Shown here: positions 1-5,449 of the stretch, one piece after another
Position numbering within the stretch: position 1 is the first letter of the stretch
Layout: each line of letters starts with the position of its first letter
DNA from: Actinomycetota bacterium
Lineage (GTDB): Bacteria > Actinomycetota > Actinomycetes > Actinomycetales > Microbacteriaceae
DNA length: 5,449 nucleotides
Assembly: GCA_009702405.1 (NCBI GenBank)
Contig: WLIC01000051.1
Coordinates: 1-5,449, forward strand
Direction: 5' to 3'
Notes under the pieces: model-generated
Told to the model about the DNA's origin: nothing
What the model saw: only the letters and a program-made list of their open reading frames with translations
The model's database searches: none
Program-made: the position numbers and the translations under genes

Positions 1-31
1 TAAGTAATTTCTCCTCTCTGGTTAAATAGAT

Positions 32-59
32 AAACCCCAGGTGTTTACACCTGGGGTTT
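32..59. terminator. Bidirectional hairpin terminator after trhO
   Basis: Positions 32-43 (AAACCCCAGGTG) are perfectly complementary to 48-59 (CACCTGGGGTTT), with a TTTA loop at 44-47. This gives a 12-bp stem with a GC-rich core. It begins 12 bp past the trhO stop codon on the minus strand. In that direction the stem runs into TTTATCTATTT; on the plus strand it is followed by TTTCATCTTT. Both flanks are T-rich but interrupted, so the hairpin could serve transcripts from either side. A convergent gene ending just left of the window would explain this, and the window does open with TAA, but that gene cannot be seen. Confidence 0.82.
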
Positions 60-71
60 CATCTTTAAGTT

Positions 72-980
72 CTAGCCAACGCTTTGGCGACGTTTACCTC
101 TGGTGTGTTTAGGTGAGCAACCTAGGTTCGAAGGAACTGCTGCGCAATCATCGCATAGCAGGATTAAATCTCTACAACCAAGAGAGGTGCAGTTTCTAAA
201 GTGTGATGTTGGTGCAGCGCACTTCTCACACTTACCAATGGTCTTGGCATCTTCGGTGAAGTTGATGTTCAATCTGTCATCGAAGACGTAGAGAGAACCT
301 TCCCATAGCGAGTTATCGCCTTGGCTTTCACCGTAACGAACAATGCCACCATCAATCTGATAAACCTCTTTGAAGCCGTTCTCAATCATGATTGCACTCA
401 AAATCTCACAGCGAACACCACCGGTGCAGTATGTGACGATAGGACGATCTTTAATGTCGTCGTACTTACCGCTTTGGATTTCTTGAACAAAGTCATGTGT
501 GGTTTGGACATCAGGAATGATTGCATTCTTGAAACGGCCAATCTCAGCTTCAAAAGCATTTCTGCCATCGAAGAAAACAACTTCATCGCCACGTTCAGCT
601 ACCAACTGGTCAACTGCCTTTGGTTTTAGGTGCTTTCCGCCGTTAATAATTCCTTTTTCAGTTACTGTGATGGCATCTGGGGCATCGAAGGCAACTAGTT
701 CATTACGAACACGGACTCTAAGTCTTGGGAAGTCATTACCGGTGCCCATAGACCACTTGAAGTCGATCTTCTTGAACCCGGTGTATTGCTTAGTGGTTTT
801 TACGTATTTCTTTAGGGCTGACATGTCGCCGCCAAGGGTGCCGTTGATGCCGTGCTTAGAAATAAGGATTCTGCCCTTTAGACCTAGGCTCTCGCAGAGG
901 TTCTGCTGCCATAGCTTGACGGCCTCAGGGTCACTGATGGGAGTGAAGCCGTAGTAAAGGATGATTTTTTGTAGTTCCAC
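72..980 (-). CDS. trhO: tRNA uridine(34) 5-hydroxylase TrhO (rhodanese family, YceA/UPF0176)
   Basis: This 302-residue cytoplasmic enzyme belongs to the family that performs oxygen-dependent hydroxylation of U34 in tRNA anticodons, giving 5-hydroxyuridine, the precursor of cmo5U/mcmo5U wobble modifications. The N-terminal domain carries GRILISKHGINGTLGG (36-51), the family's GINGT signature. The rhodanese domain follows, with FFDGRNAFEAEIGRF (136-150) and the active-site loop YCTGGVRCE (184-192); C185 is the expected catalytic cysteine. The C-terminus has a cysteine cluster (C251, C254, C264, C269, C276, C279), typical of the family and probably metal-binding. Where I recall E. coli TrhO reading CEKASA after the loop, this one reads CEILSA. 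The start is GTG at 980: the protein then opens MELQKIILYYGFTPI, as family members do, and the upstream frame has no better start before a stop at 1020-1022. No Shine-Dalgarno is visible, and a TACAAT box 7 nt upstream suggests a leaderless transcript. It is divergent from the peptidase gene. Family assignment is firm; activity is inferred. Confidence 0.95.
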   Translation of the reverse strand: MELQKIILYYGFTPISDPEAVKLWQQNLCESLGLKGRILISKHGINGTLGGDMSALKKYVKTTKQYTGFKKIDFKWSMGTGNDFPRLRVRVRNELVAFDAPDAITVTEKGIINGGKHLKPKAVDQLVAERGDEVVFFDGRNAFEAEIGRFKNAIIPDVQTTHDFVQEIQSGKYDDIKDRPIVTYCTGGVRCEILSAIMIENGFKEVYQIDGGIVRYGESQGDNSLWEGSLYVFDDRLNINFTEDAKTIGKCEKCAAPTSHFRNCTSLGCRDLILLCDDCAAVPSNLGCSPKHTRGKRRQSVG

Positions 981-987
981 TCTTGTA

Positions 988-993
988 ATTGTA
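988..993 (-). promoter_or_regulatory. Candidate -10 box for leaderless trhO transcript
   Basis: Read on the minus strand, positions 993-988 spell TACAAT, a good match to the TANNNT -10 consensus used by actinobacterial housekeeping sigma factors. Exactly 7 nt (987-981) separate it from the GTG start at 980, so transcription would begin at or next to the start codon. This fits the absence of a Shine-Dalgarno sequence before GTG. No convincing -35 hexamer lies 16-18 bp upstream. The box falls inside a tandem repeat of TTGTAA (983-988 and 989-994, plus strand). Assigned from spacing and consensus only. Confidence 0.5.
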
Positions 994-1020
994 AGGATAT
1001 TGTCTTGGCTAAAACAGCCC

Positions 1021-1026
1021 TAGGAT
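1021..1026 (+). promoter_or_regulatory. Candidate -10 box or Shine-Dalgarno for the M13 peptidase gene
   Basis: TAGGAT at 1021-1026 fits TANNNT and lies 7 nt before the ATG at 1034, mirroring the trhO arrangement, so a leaderless transcript is possible. A weak -35-like TTGTCT lies at 1000-1005 (15-bp spacer). The same bases contain AGGA (1022-1025), 8 nt before ATG, which could instead be a Shine-Dalgarno on a short leader made from another -10, TATTGT at 998-1003. The sequence cannot decide between the two readings. Confidence 0.4.
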
Positions 1027-1033
1027 TAAGCCC

Positions 1034-2995
1034 ATGACTGACATTCAAGGAATCAACAAAGCAGGCTTTGACCTAGCTATTCGCCCACAAGACGACCTTT
1101 TCAGACACGCTAATGGTGACTGGCTGAAAAACGAAGAGATCCCAGCCGACCAGGCTGTTCACGGCTCTTTCTATAAGCTCCGTGATGACTCAGAGGATGC
1201 TGTTAAAGCAATCCTTGAGGATGCTCAAGCAAACCCGAAGCCAGGTGTGAGCCAGCAGATCGGTGACATGTATGCATCGTTCCTAGATGAGGCAAGAGCT
1301 AATGAACTAGGTGCAGCTCCAATTGCAGCTGACCTAGAGCGAATCTCAAAGGCTAACTTCGCAGAGCTAACCCGCATCATGGGTGAACTTGAAAGAACTG
1401 GTTCAAGCGGTTTGTTTGGTTTCTATGTGAACAACGACCCAGGTAACCCTGAGAGATATCTTGTGAACATGTATCAGGGTGGTTTAGGTCTACCTGATGA
1501 GTCTTACTACCACGATGAGAAGTATGCAGCGTTCCGCGATGCATACGTTCCATACATTGCCTCAATGTTGCAGCACGCAGGTTGGTCAGCAGCAGATGCT
1601 GACAGAGACGCTGCAGTAATCATGGCGTTTGAAACTGGTTTGTCTAAGTTGCACTGGAGCGTAGTTGAATCTCGCGATGCAGAGAAGACATACAACCTAA
1701 TTACTTTCGATCACCTAAAGAACATGATGCCAACTTTCGATTGGGCTTCATATCTTGAAGGCATGAAGTTTGATTCAAAGATTCTTTTTGAAACTGTCGT
1801 GATGATGCCTTCATTCTTTGAAGGAATTGATTCTGTATACAACGAGGGCAACATCGATGCAGTTAAGTTGTGGTTGCAGTGGCAGGTTATTAACTCAACC
1901 GCTCCTTACCTAAGCGATGCATTTGTTAACACTCGTTTTGATTTCTATGGCAAGAAGCTAACTGGTCAGCCAGAGATGCGTGCACGTTGGAAGCGTGGAG
2001 TTCAGCTAGTTGAAGGATCCCTCGGTGAAGCTGTTGGTGAAATCTACGTAGAGAAGCATTTCCCACCTGCAGCTAAAGCTCGCATGGATGAATTGGTGAA
2101 GTGGCTTATCAAGGCTTACGAAGAGTCAATCAAGAACCTTGACTGGATGACTGAAGACACCAAGAAGAAGGCTCTAGTTAAGCTTTCTAAGTTCAACCCA
2201 AAGATTGGTTACCCAAGCAAGTGGAAGGACTACTCATCTCTTGCAATTGACCGTAACGACCTAGTTGGTAACGTACGTCGTGCATCAGCATGGCAAGCAG
2301 ATAAGGAAGCAGCCAAGATTGGTGCTCCACTAGATCGTGAAGAGTGGTTCATGACTCCTCAGACAGTGAACGCTTATTACAACCCAGGTTTCAACGAAAT
2401 CGTTTTCCCAGCAGCTATCTTGCAGCCTCCTTTCTTTAGCTTGGATGCTGATGATGCTGTTAACTTCGGTGGTATCGGTGGAGTTATCGGACACGAAATC
2501 GGTCACGGTTTCGATGACCAGGGATCTAAGTATGACGGCGACGGAGCACTTATCTCATGGTGGACCGAAGAGGACAGAGCTGCATTCGAAGAGAGAACAA
2601 AGATTCTTATCGAACAGTATGACGAGCTAACCCCTGATGGTCTTTCAGATGAATTCAAAGTCAATGGTGCTCTAACCATTGGTGAGAACATCGGTGACCT
2701 TGGTGGAATCACAATTGCATACAAGGCATACCTGATGAGCCTCAACGGTGAAGAGCCTCCAGTTATCGATGGTCTAACCGGTGCGCAGAGATTCTTCTTG
2801 TCATGGGGCTTGATTTGGAGAGGTAAGTCAAGAGATGAGATCGCCATTCAGCGTCTAGCTACTGATCCACACTCACCAAGTGAATTCCGTTGCAACCAGG
2901 TAGCTCGTAACTTTGATTCCTTCTATGACGCCTTCGGTGTCACAGATGAAGATTCAATGTGGCTTGATCCTGCCAAGCGCGTTTCAATCTGGTAG
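1034..2995 (+). CDS. pepO: M13 family zinc metallopeptidase (PepO / neprilysin-like)
   Basis: This full-length 653-residue enzyme matches the usual size of bacterial M13 peptidases, the family of E. coli-type PepO, mycobacterial Zmp1 and mammalian neprilysin, which cleave oligopeptides. The N-terminus (RPQDDLFRHANGDWL, about 18-32) is the classic M13 opening. NAYYNP (446-451) is the substrate-backbone binding motif, followed by NEIVFPAAILQPPFF. The zinc site is HEIGH (487-491; H487, H491, with E488 as general base) and ENIGD (551-555; E551 is the third ligand, D555 orients the histidine). DPHSPSEFR supplies the late conserved histidine (about H613), and the chain ends in the family's RVSIW-type tail. 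All catalytic residues are intact. No signal peptide or membrane anchor is visible, as in several actinobacterial members, so it is probably cytoplasmic or exported by a non-classical route. It likely shares a transcript with the thioesterase gene 14 bp downstream. Leucine codons favour CTA strongly over CTG. The gene symbol is by family and not proven orthology. Confidence 0.96.
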   Translation: MTDIQGINKAGFDLAIRPQDDLFRHANGDWLKNEEIPADQAVHGSFYKLRDDSEDAVKAILEDAQANPKPGVSQQIGDMYASFLDEARANELGAAPIAADLERISKANFAELTRIMGELERTGSSGLFGFYVNNDPGNPERYLVNMYQGGLGLPDESYYHDEKYAAFRDAYVPYIASMLQHAGWSAADADRDAAVIMAFETGLSKLHWSVVESRDAEKTYNLITFDHLKNMMPTFDWASYLEGMKFDSKILFETVVMMPSFFEGIDSVYNEGNIDAVKLWLQWQVINSTAPYLSDAFVNTRFDFYGKKLTGQPEMRARWKRGVQLVEGSLGEAVGEIYVEKHFPPAAKARMDELVKWLIKAYEESIKNLDWMTEDTKKKALVKLSKFNPKIGYPSKWKDYSSLAIDRNDLVGNVRRASAWQADKEAAKIGAPLDREEWFMTPQTVNAYYNPGFNEIVFPAAILQPPFFSLDADDAVNFGGIGGVIGHEIGHGFDDQGSKYDGDGALISWWTEEDRAAFEERTKILIEQYDELTPDGLSDEFKVNGALTIGENIGDLGGITIAYKAYLMSLNGEEPPVIDGLTGAQRFFLSWGLIWRGKSRDEIAIQRLATDPHSPSEFRCNQVARNFDSFYDAFGVTDEDSMWLDPAKRVSIW

Positions 2996-3009
2996 ACAAA
3001 CACAACTAG

Positions 3010-3564
3010 ATGAAACTTTGGTTACGCCTAATATGGGCTCATCTAAGTTGGCGTTGGCGTCCTAAAGCAACTGTCGCTGATGTTGGCGTTCGTCAATTTA
3101 TGGTGTGGCCAACAGATATAGATATTTTCTTGCACATGAACAATGGAATCTATCTAACTCTGTTGGACCTAGCTCGATTTGATCTAATGAAGCGTGCGCG
3201 AGCTTGGCAGAAACTTAAGAAGCAAAAGGTTCATCCTGTTGTTGTTCAAGAAACGATTACCTTTAGAAAATCGCTAACACCGTGGCTTCGCTTCAACGTT
3301 GAAACAAAAATACTTGGTTGGGACAATCAAGCATTCTTTATAGGTCAACGCTTTGTTGTTAAAGGTGAAATCTATGCAGAAGCTGTTGTGAAACTTAGAT
3401 TCTTACAATCCCCTAAAGGAACCCCAACCCCTAATGAAGTAAATGAACGTCTTGGTGGTTGGCCAGGAACAGAACCAGTGCTACCTGCATGGGTATCGCA
3501 ATGGAATGCATCCGTTGCCCTACCTAAAGGTAGAGAGCAAGCTCCATCAGACTGGACGAAGTAA
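3010..3564 (+). CDS. Acyl-CoA thioesterase-like hotdog-fold protein (4HBT/THEM6 type)
   Basis: This 184-residue protein resembles the single-hotdog thioesterase-like family related to 4-hydroxybenzoyl-CoA thioesterase and eukaryotic THEM6. The key region is PTDIDIFLHMNNGIYL (34-49). It has the family's D-x-x-x-H-x-N-N pattern at the start of the central helix (D38, H42, N44, N45), followed by LLDLARFDLMKR. VQETITFRKSLTPWLRF (79-95) fits the next strands. The first 20 residues are hydrophobic and Trp/Arg-rich (MKLWLRLIWAHLSWRWR), which is common in this subfamily and may be a membrane-surface helix. The ATG lies 14 bp after the peptidase stop with no clear Shine-Dalgarno or promoter box, so readthrough expression is likely. 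Its last 18 bp overlap the 3' end of apbE on the other strand. The fold is well supported, but the substrate is unknown and thioesterase activity is inferred. Confidence 0.85.
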   Translation: MKLWLRLIWAHLSWRWRPKATVADVGVRQFMVWPTDIDIFLHMNNGIYLTLLDLARFDLMKRARAWQKLKKQKVHPVVVQETITFRKSLTPWLRFNVETKILGWDNQAFFIGQRFVVKGEIYAEAVVKLRFLQSPKGTPTPNEVNERLGGWPGTEPVLPAWVSQWNASVALPKGREQAPSDWTK

Positions 3565-4329
3565 TTCAGTAAAACCTTTGGTGCAAGATAACGTTCCTTC
3601 AAGGTCAACAAACAGAGCCTGAACACCATGACGTTCAGCTAAAGCAAGCGCTTGATCACCTGCTGCAAATAAAGCTGTTGCCCAGACATCTGCTGTTACA
3701 AGTTCTTCTGCAACAACAGTTACCTGAGCTAACTGGTTAGCCCAGGAGTTTGTTTTTGGGTTCCAGATATGCTCGCCACGTTCAGCTGTTCCAGAGGTAG
3801 CAACAGCACGATAGTTACTGTCATTCAAGTCAACAACAGTGAGGACTCCTGCCTCTGCTGAAGCAATAGTTACTGGAGTTGAAATGCCGATACGCATGGC
3901 AAAACCTGGAGTTATTGCTTTCGATAAACGAATATCTCCACCAGCATTCATCGCAAAGTCTGTAATTCCAAACTGTTCCAATTTCTCAGCAGCACGATTG
4001 GCAGCCCAAGTTTTCACTACCCCTGATGGATCAAAAGTATGTTCAGCTGTGAAAGCAGTGAACCAACCTTCAGTCTCTTCCGTCCACTTTTCACATAAAT
4101 CCCAAATGTCACTAACAACAGGATCACAGTCCGCAACAGATGTTTCACCTCTGGCTAGTTTGCTAAGTGGTGAATCTTGTTTATAGAGACTGAAGATACT
4201 GTCTGCTTCATGAAGTATTGCAACAGCTTCATCGATTGCTTTAGTCGCATCAAGATCAGTTCTGCCAACAAATCTGAAGACTGTGCCCATACAGAATTCA
4301 GTGTGACGGAATTCCTTTACTTCACTCAT
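3547..4329 (-). CDS. apbE: ApbE-family FAD:protein FMN transferase
   Basis: This 260-residue flavin transferase would use FAD and Mg2+ to attach FMN covalently to a threonine of a partner protein. Visible ApbE landmarks, in order, are CMGTVFRF (13-20), FSLYKQDSPLSKL (46-58), TFDPSGVVKTWAANRAAEKL (98-117), NAGGDI (128-133), ATSGTAERGEHIWNP (177-191) and TADVWATAL (212-220). In the last, D214 and T218 match the metal-binding D-x-x-x-T pair. The length is short but usual for actinobacterial ApbE. There is no signal peptide or lipobox, unlike many Gram-negative and firmicute members. The usual glycine after the conserved lysine (VKG) is T107 here. The ATG at 4329 follows the TAA of the FMN-binding gene by 2 nt with no good Shine-Dalgarno, suggesting reinitiation by ribosomes finishing the upstream gene. 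That neighbour carries the target motif, so it is the probable substrate. The 3' end overlaps the thioesterase gene tail to tail. Confidence 0.95.
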   Translation of the reverse strand: MSEVKEFRHTEFCMGTVFRFVGRTDLDATKAIDEAVAILHEADSIFSLYKQDSPLSKLARGETSVADCDPVVSDIWDLCEKWTEETEGWFTAFTAEHTFDPSGVVKTWAANRAAEKLEQFGITDFAMNAGGDIRLSKAITPGFAMRIGISTPVTIASAEAGVLTVVDLNDSNYRAVATSGTAERGEHIWNPKTNSWANQLAQVTVVAEELVTADVWATALFAAGDQALALAERHGVQALFVDLEGTLSCTKGFTELLRPV

Positions 4330-4331
4330 CT

Positions 4332-4805
4332 TTAGAACTGAGCTAAAGCGTCGCCAAGTGCTTGCATGAAAGCAGCGGTTGTGTAGGTTGCACCAGTCAT
4401 CATCGAGGTGTCAAAGCTAGCACTCTGCGCTTGCATGGCAAGGGTAATGAGGTAGTTGAAAGATGCTACTCGTCCATTGGTAGCACCGGCTTGATTCATG
4501 GTGATGTCTGTGATTGTTGAACCCTTTTTAGTAACTGTTAGCTGCACTGTTCCAAACCTGTAATAAACCGGTGAACTCTTATGGCTAACCGTTGTTGCTG
4601 GTGGTGTGGTCGGCTTTGGAGTTGGCGTTGTTGGCTTTGGAGTTGGCGTTGTTGGCTTTGGCCCTGGAGTTGTTGGATCAACAGTTGGGGTGACTGTTGG
4701 GTGTGGTACGAAAGTTCCAGGGGATGCGTTAGCACCTAACTCAAATCCAACAACAACAGAAGCAAGGGAAACGGCACCCATCACGATTTGGCTTGATTTT
4801 CTCAC
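4332..4805 (-). CDS. Exported FMN-binding domain protein (ApbE substrate) with Pro/Thr linker
   Basis: This 157-residue protein has three parts. Residues 1-27 look like a signal peptide: MRK, a hydrophobic stretch (about 7-23), then ANA (25-27), a plausible signal peptidase I site; it could instead stay as an anchor. Residues about 35-72 are a Pro/Thr/Lys-rich linker with PTTPTPK repeats. Residues about 78-157 form an FMN-binding domain (PF04205-like, as in NqrC/RnfG): YYRFGTVQLTVTKKGSTITD (81-100), then DTSMMTGATYTTAA (132-145). TGAT at 137-140 fits the ApbE target motif, making T140 the expected covalent FMN site. The protein would act as an electron carrier outside the membrane. The GTG start overlaps the upstream TGA (GTGA, 4 bp) and is preceded by a strong Shine-Dalgarno. 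The upstream oxidoreductase is the likely electron donor and the downstream ApbE the likely modifying enzyme. Electron acceptor unknown. Confidence 0.9.
   Translation of the reverse strand: MRKSSQIVMGAVSLASVVVGFELGANASPGTFVPHPTVTPTVDPTTPGPKPTTPTPKPTTPTPKPTTPPATTVSHKSSPVYYRFGTVQLTVTKKGSTITDITMNQAGATNGRVASFNYLITLAMQAQSASFDTSMMTGATYTTAAFMQALGDALAQF
4612..4674 (-). repeat. Three tandem 21-bp repeats coding the Pro/Thr linker
   Basis: On the plus strand the unit GGCTTTGGAGTTGGCGTTGTT occurs without gaps at 4612-4632 and 4633-4653 as identical copies. A third copy at 4654-4674 diverges in the middle (GCCCTGGAG replaces GAGTTGGCG). In the coding direction each unit encodes seven residues, PTTPTPK or close to it, in the linker of the FMN-binding protein. 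The unit length is a multiple of three, so copy-number change would lengthen or shorten the linker without a frameshift. Confidence 0.9.
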
Positions 4806-5449
4806 CAGGCAAACTCCTCTGCATGTATTTGGTTCACAGGTGTTCCTGCAATATGTAAAGACTTTTCAACTGCTTTAGTAAAGGCTGCTGGACCGCATAT
4901 ATAAATATCAGATTTAGCAACCTTGGGACAGCGTTTCACTAATCGCTCATCATCTGGAAGGTGATCGTCTGCTCCTGCAGGTAACCAAGAAGTTGGAGAC
5001 TTACGAGATCCTTCAAGAATGTGTAAATAGAAACCTCTGTGCTTAGCGATTGCTGCAAGCTCTTCAGCAAGAGCTGCGTCGTTCTTGTTTCTTATTCTGT
5101 AAATAATAGAAACATCGCCTGGTCTTGCAGCAATGCTTTCAGCTAGAGCTCTAATTGGTGGAGCACCAATACCAGCAGCGATAAGAACAACATTCTCTTG
5201 TGTTCTGCGATCTTCAGTGAAGACTCCGTAGGGACCTTCAAGTATTACTCTGGTGCCAGGTTTAATGGTTTGCATCAGCGCTGTGTCATCACCACGGTTA
5301 CCAACGGTAAACCTAAGAGTGTTATCGGTAGGAGCAGCAGATAGTGAGAACGGGTGTGCTCGCCACCACTGACCAGGGGTAACCAAACGAATGATGAAGA
5401 ACTGTCCTGATTTAGCTTGGAAGCTTTTAAGTTTTCTACCTGAAATGTA
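4802..5449 (-). CDS. FAD/NAD(P)H oxidoreductase, ferric-reductase/ferredoxin-reductase-like (partial, 5' end off window)
   Basis: The frame is open to the right window edge, so only the last 215 residues are visible. A TTG at 5386 could be called as a start, but 21 further codons upstream (YISGRKLKSFQAKSGQFF...) continue the family's FAD-binding barrel, so the true start is outside. In visible numbering, RAHPFSLS (30-37) is the FAD-binding H-P-F-S motif of ferric reductase/NADPH-oxidase-type proteins and EGPYG (71-75) contacts the FAD pyrophosphate. AAGIGAPPIR (91-100) is the GxGxxP nucleotide-binding loop, ICGP (184-187) is the NAD(P)-binding Cys-Gly-Pro, and the chain ends EEFAW with the expected terminal aromatic. 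Actinobacterial relatives usually carry an N-terminal haem-binding ferric-reductase-like membrane domain, so one is expected past the edge. The gene overlaps the FMN-binding gene by 4 bp and appears to come first among the three visible genes. Likely role: passing electrons from NAD(P)H through FAD to the membrane and the exported flavoprotein. NADH versus NADPH preference cannot be read. Confidence 0.9.
   Translation of the reverse strand, partial: YISGRKLKSFQAKSGQFFIIRLVTPGQWWRAHPFSLSAAPTDNTLRFTVGNRGDDTALMQTIKPGTRVILEGPYGVFTEDRRTQENVVLIAAGIGAPPIRALAESIAARPGDVSIIYRIRNKNDAALAEELAAIAKHRGFYLHILEGSRKSPTSWLPAGADDHLPDDERLVKRCPKVAKSDIYICGPAAFTKAVEKSLHIAGTPVNQIHAEEFAW
4814..4820 (-). promoter_or_regulatory. 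Strong Shine-Dalgarno for the FMN-binding protein
   Basis: The minus strand reads AGAGGAG at 4820-4814, followed by an 8-nt spacer before the GTG at 4805. It lies inside the last codons of the oxidoreductase gene, including its two adjacent Glu codons. It decides the GTG start and supports coupled translation through the 4-bp GTGA overlap. It contrasts with the absent or weak ribosome binding sites of the other genes in this window. Confidence 0.8.

Noticed and set aside
1..3. TAA at the left edge as the stop of a plus-strand gene
   Set aside because: It would fit the bidirectional terminator, but no upstream sequence is available and a single triplet proves nothing.
499..954. 151-codon plus-strand open frame antisense to trhO
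   Set aside because: No recognisable motif, and it lies wholly within a well-conserved gene on the other strand.
1007..1019. GGCT-AAAAC-AGCC inverted repeat in the divergent spacer as an operator
   Set aside because: A 4-bp arm is expected by chance, and no regulator gene is nearby.
2503..2847. 114-codon minus-strand open frame antisense to the peptidase
   Set aside because: It overlies the HEIGH/ENIGD catalytic region of a clear M13 peptidase; its composition is that of a shadow frame.
3520..3533. Small inverted repeat CTACC-TAAA-GGTAG near the apbE/thioesterase junction as a terminator
   Set aside because: Only a 5-bp stem, inside the thioesterase coding sequence, with no T-tract in either direction.
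4606..4878. Plus-strand Gly/Val-rich open frame (MVGFGVGVVGFG...)
   Set aside because: It is the antisense shadow of the Pro/Thr linker repeats; the minus-strand frame has a signal peptide, a Shine-Dalgarno and a recognised domain.
5384..5386. TTG as the start codon of the oxidoreductase
   Set aside because: The upstream frame stays open to the window edge and encodes typical FAD-domain sequence (GQFFIIR before VTPGQWWRAHPFS), so TTG is an internal leucine codon.

Overview
The window looks like chromosomal DNA from a planktonic, low-GC member of the Actinomycetota. GC is roughly mid-40s percent, judged by eye from sampled lines. The protein motifs resemble actinobacterial versions of each family: FFDGRNAFEAE in the rhodanese, DPSGVVK in the flavin transferase and RAHPFSLSAAP in the oxidoreductase. 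The genes are tightly packed and use many CTA-Leu and AGA-Arg codons, which is unusual for the phylum. A freshwater Microbacteriaceae or Nanopelagicales-type organism would fit, but this placement is inference. I see no mobile element, CRISPR array, tRNA or rRNA.

Layout. Positions 32-59 hold a strong hairpin that ends a minus-strand gene for a TrhO-type tRNA U34 hydroxylase (72-980). A 53-bp divergent spacer (981-1033) carries compact promoter candidates for both directions. On the plus strand follow an M13 zinc metallopeptidase (1034-2995) and, 14 bp later, a small hotdog-fold thioesterase-like protein (3010-3564). These meet, tail to tail with an 18-bp overlap, a minus-strand operon. In its transcription order that operon holds an FAD/NAD(P)H oxidoreductase truncated by the right window edge (4802 to beyond 5449), an exported FMN-binding protein with a Pro/Thr-rich linker (4332-4805), and an ApbE FMN transferase (3547-4329).

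How the genes work together. The minus-strand operon is a coherent flavin-based electron-transfer module. The oxidoreductase takes electrons from NAD(P)H through FAD, and its missing N-terminal half is probably a haem-carrying membrane domain. The exported protein carries the TGAT flavinylation motif, and ApbE would attach FMN to that threonine. Overlapping or near-overlapping stops and starts, plus a strong internal Shine-Dalgarno, point to coupled translation. The terminal electron acceptor is not evident. The TrhO, peptidase and thioesterase genes look like ordinary housekeeping genes with no visible link to the flavin module.

Nothing here is an obviously new system. The items most worth a second look are the topology of the ApbE/FMN-protein pair, the promoter arrangement in the 53-bp spacer, and the lack of CTAG avoidance together with heavy CTA codon use.
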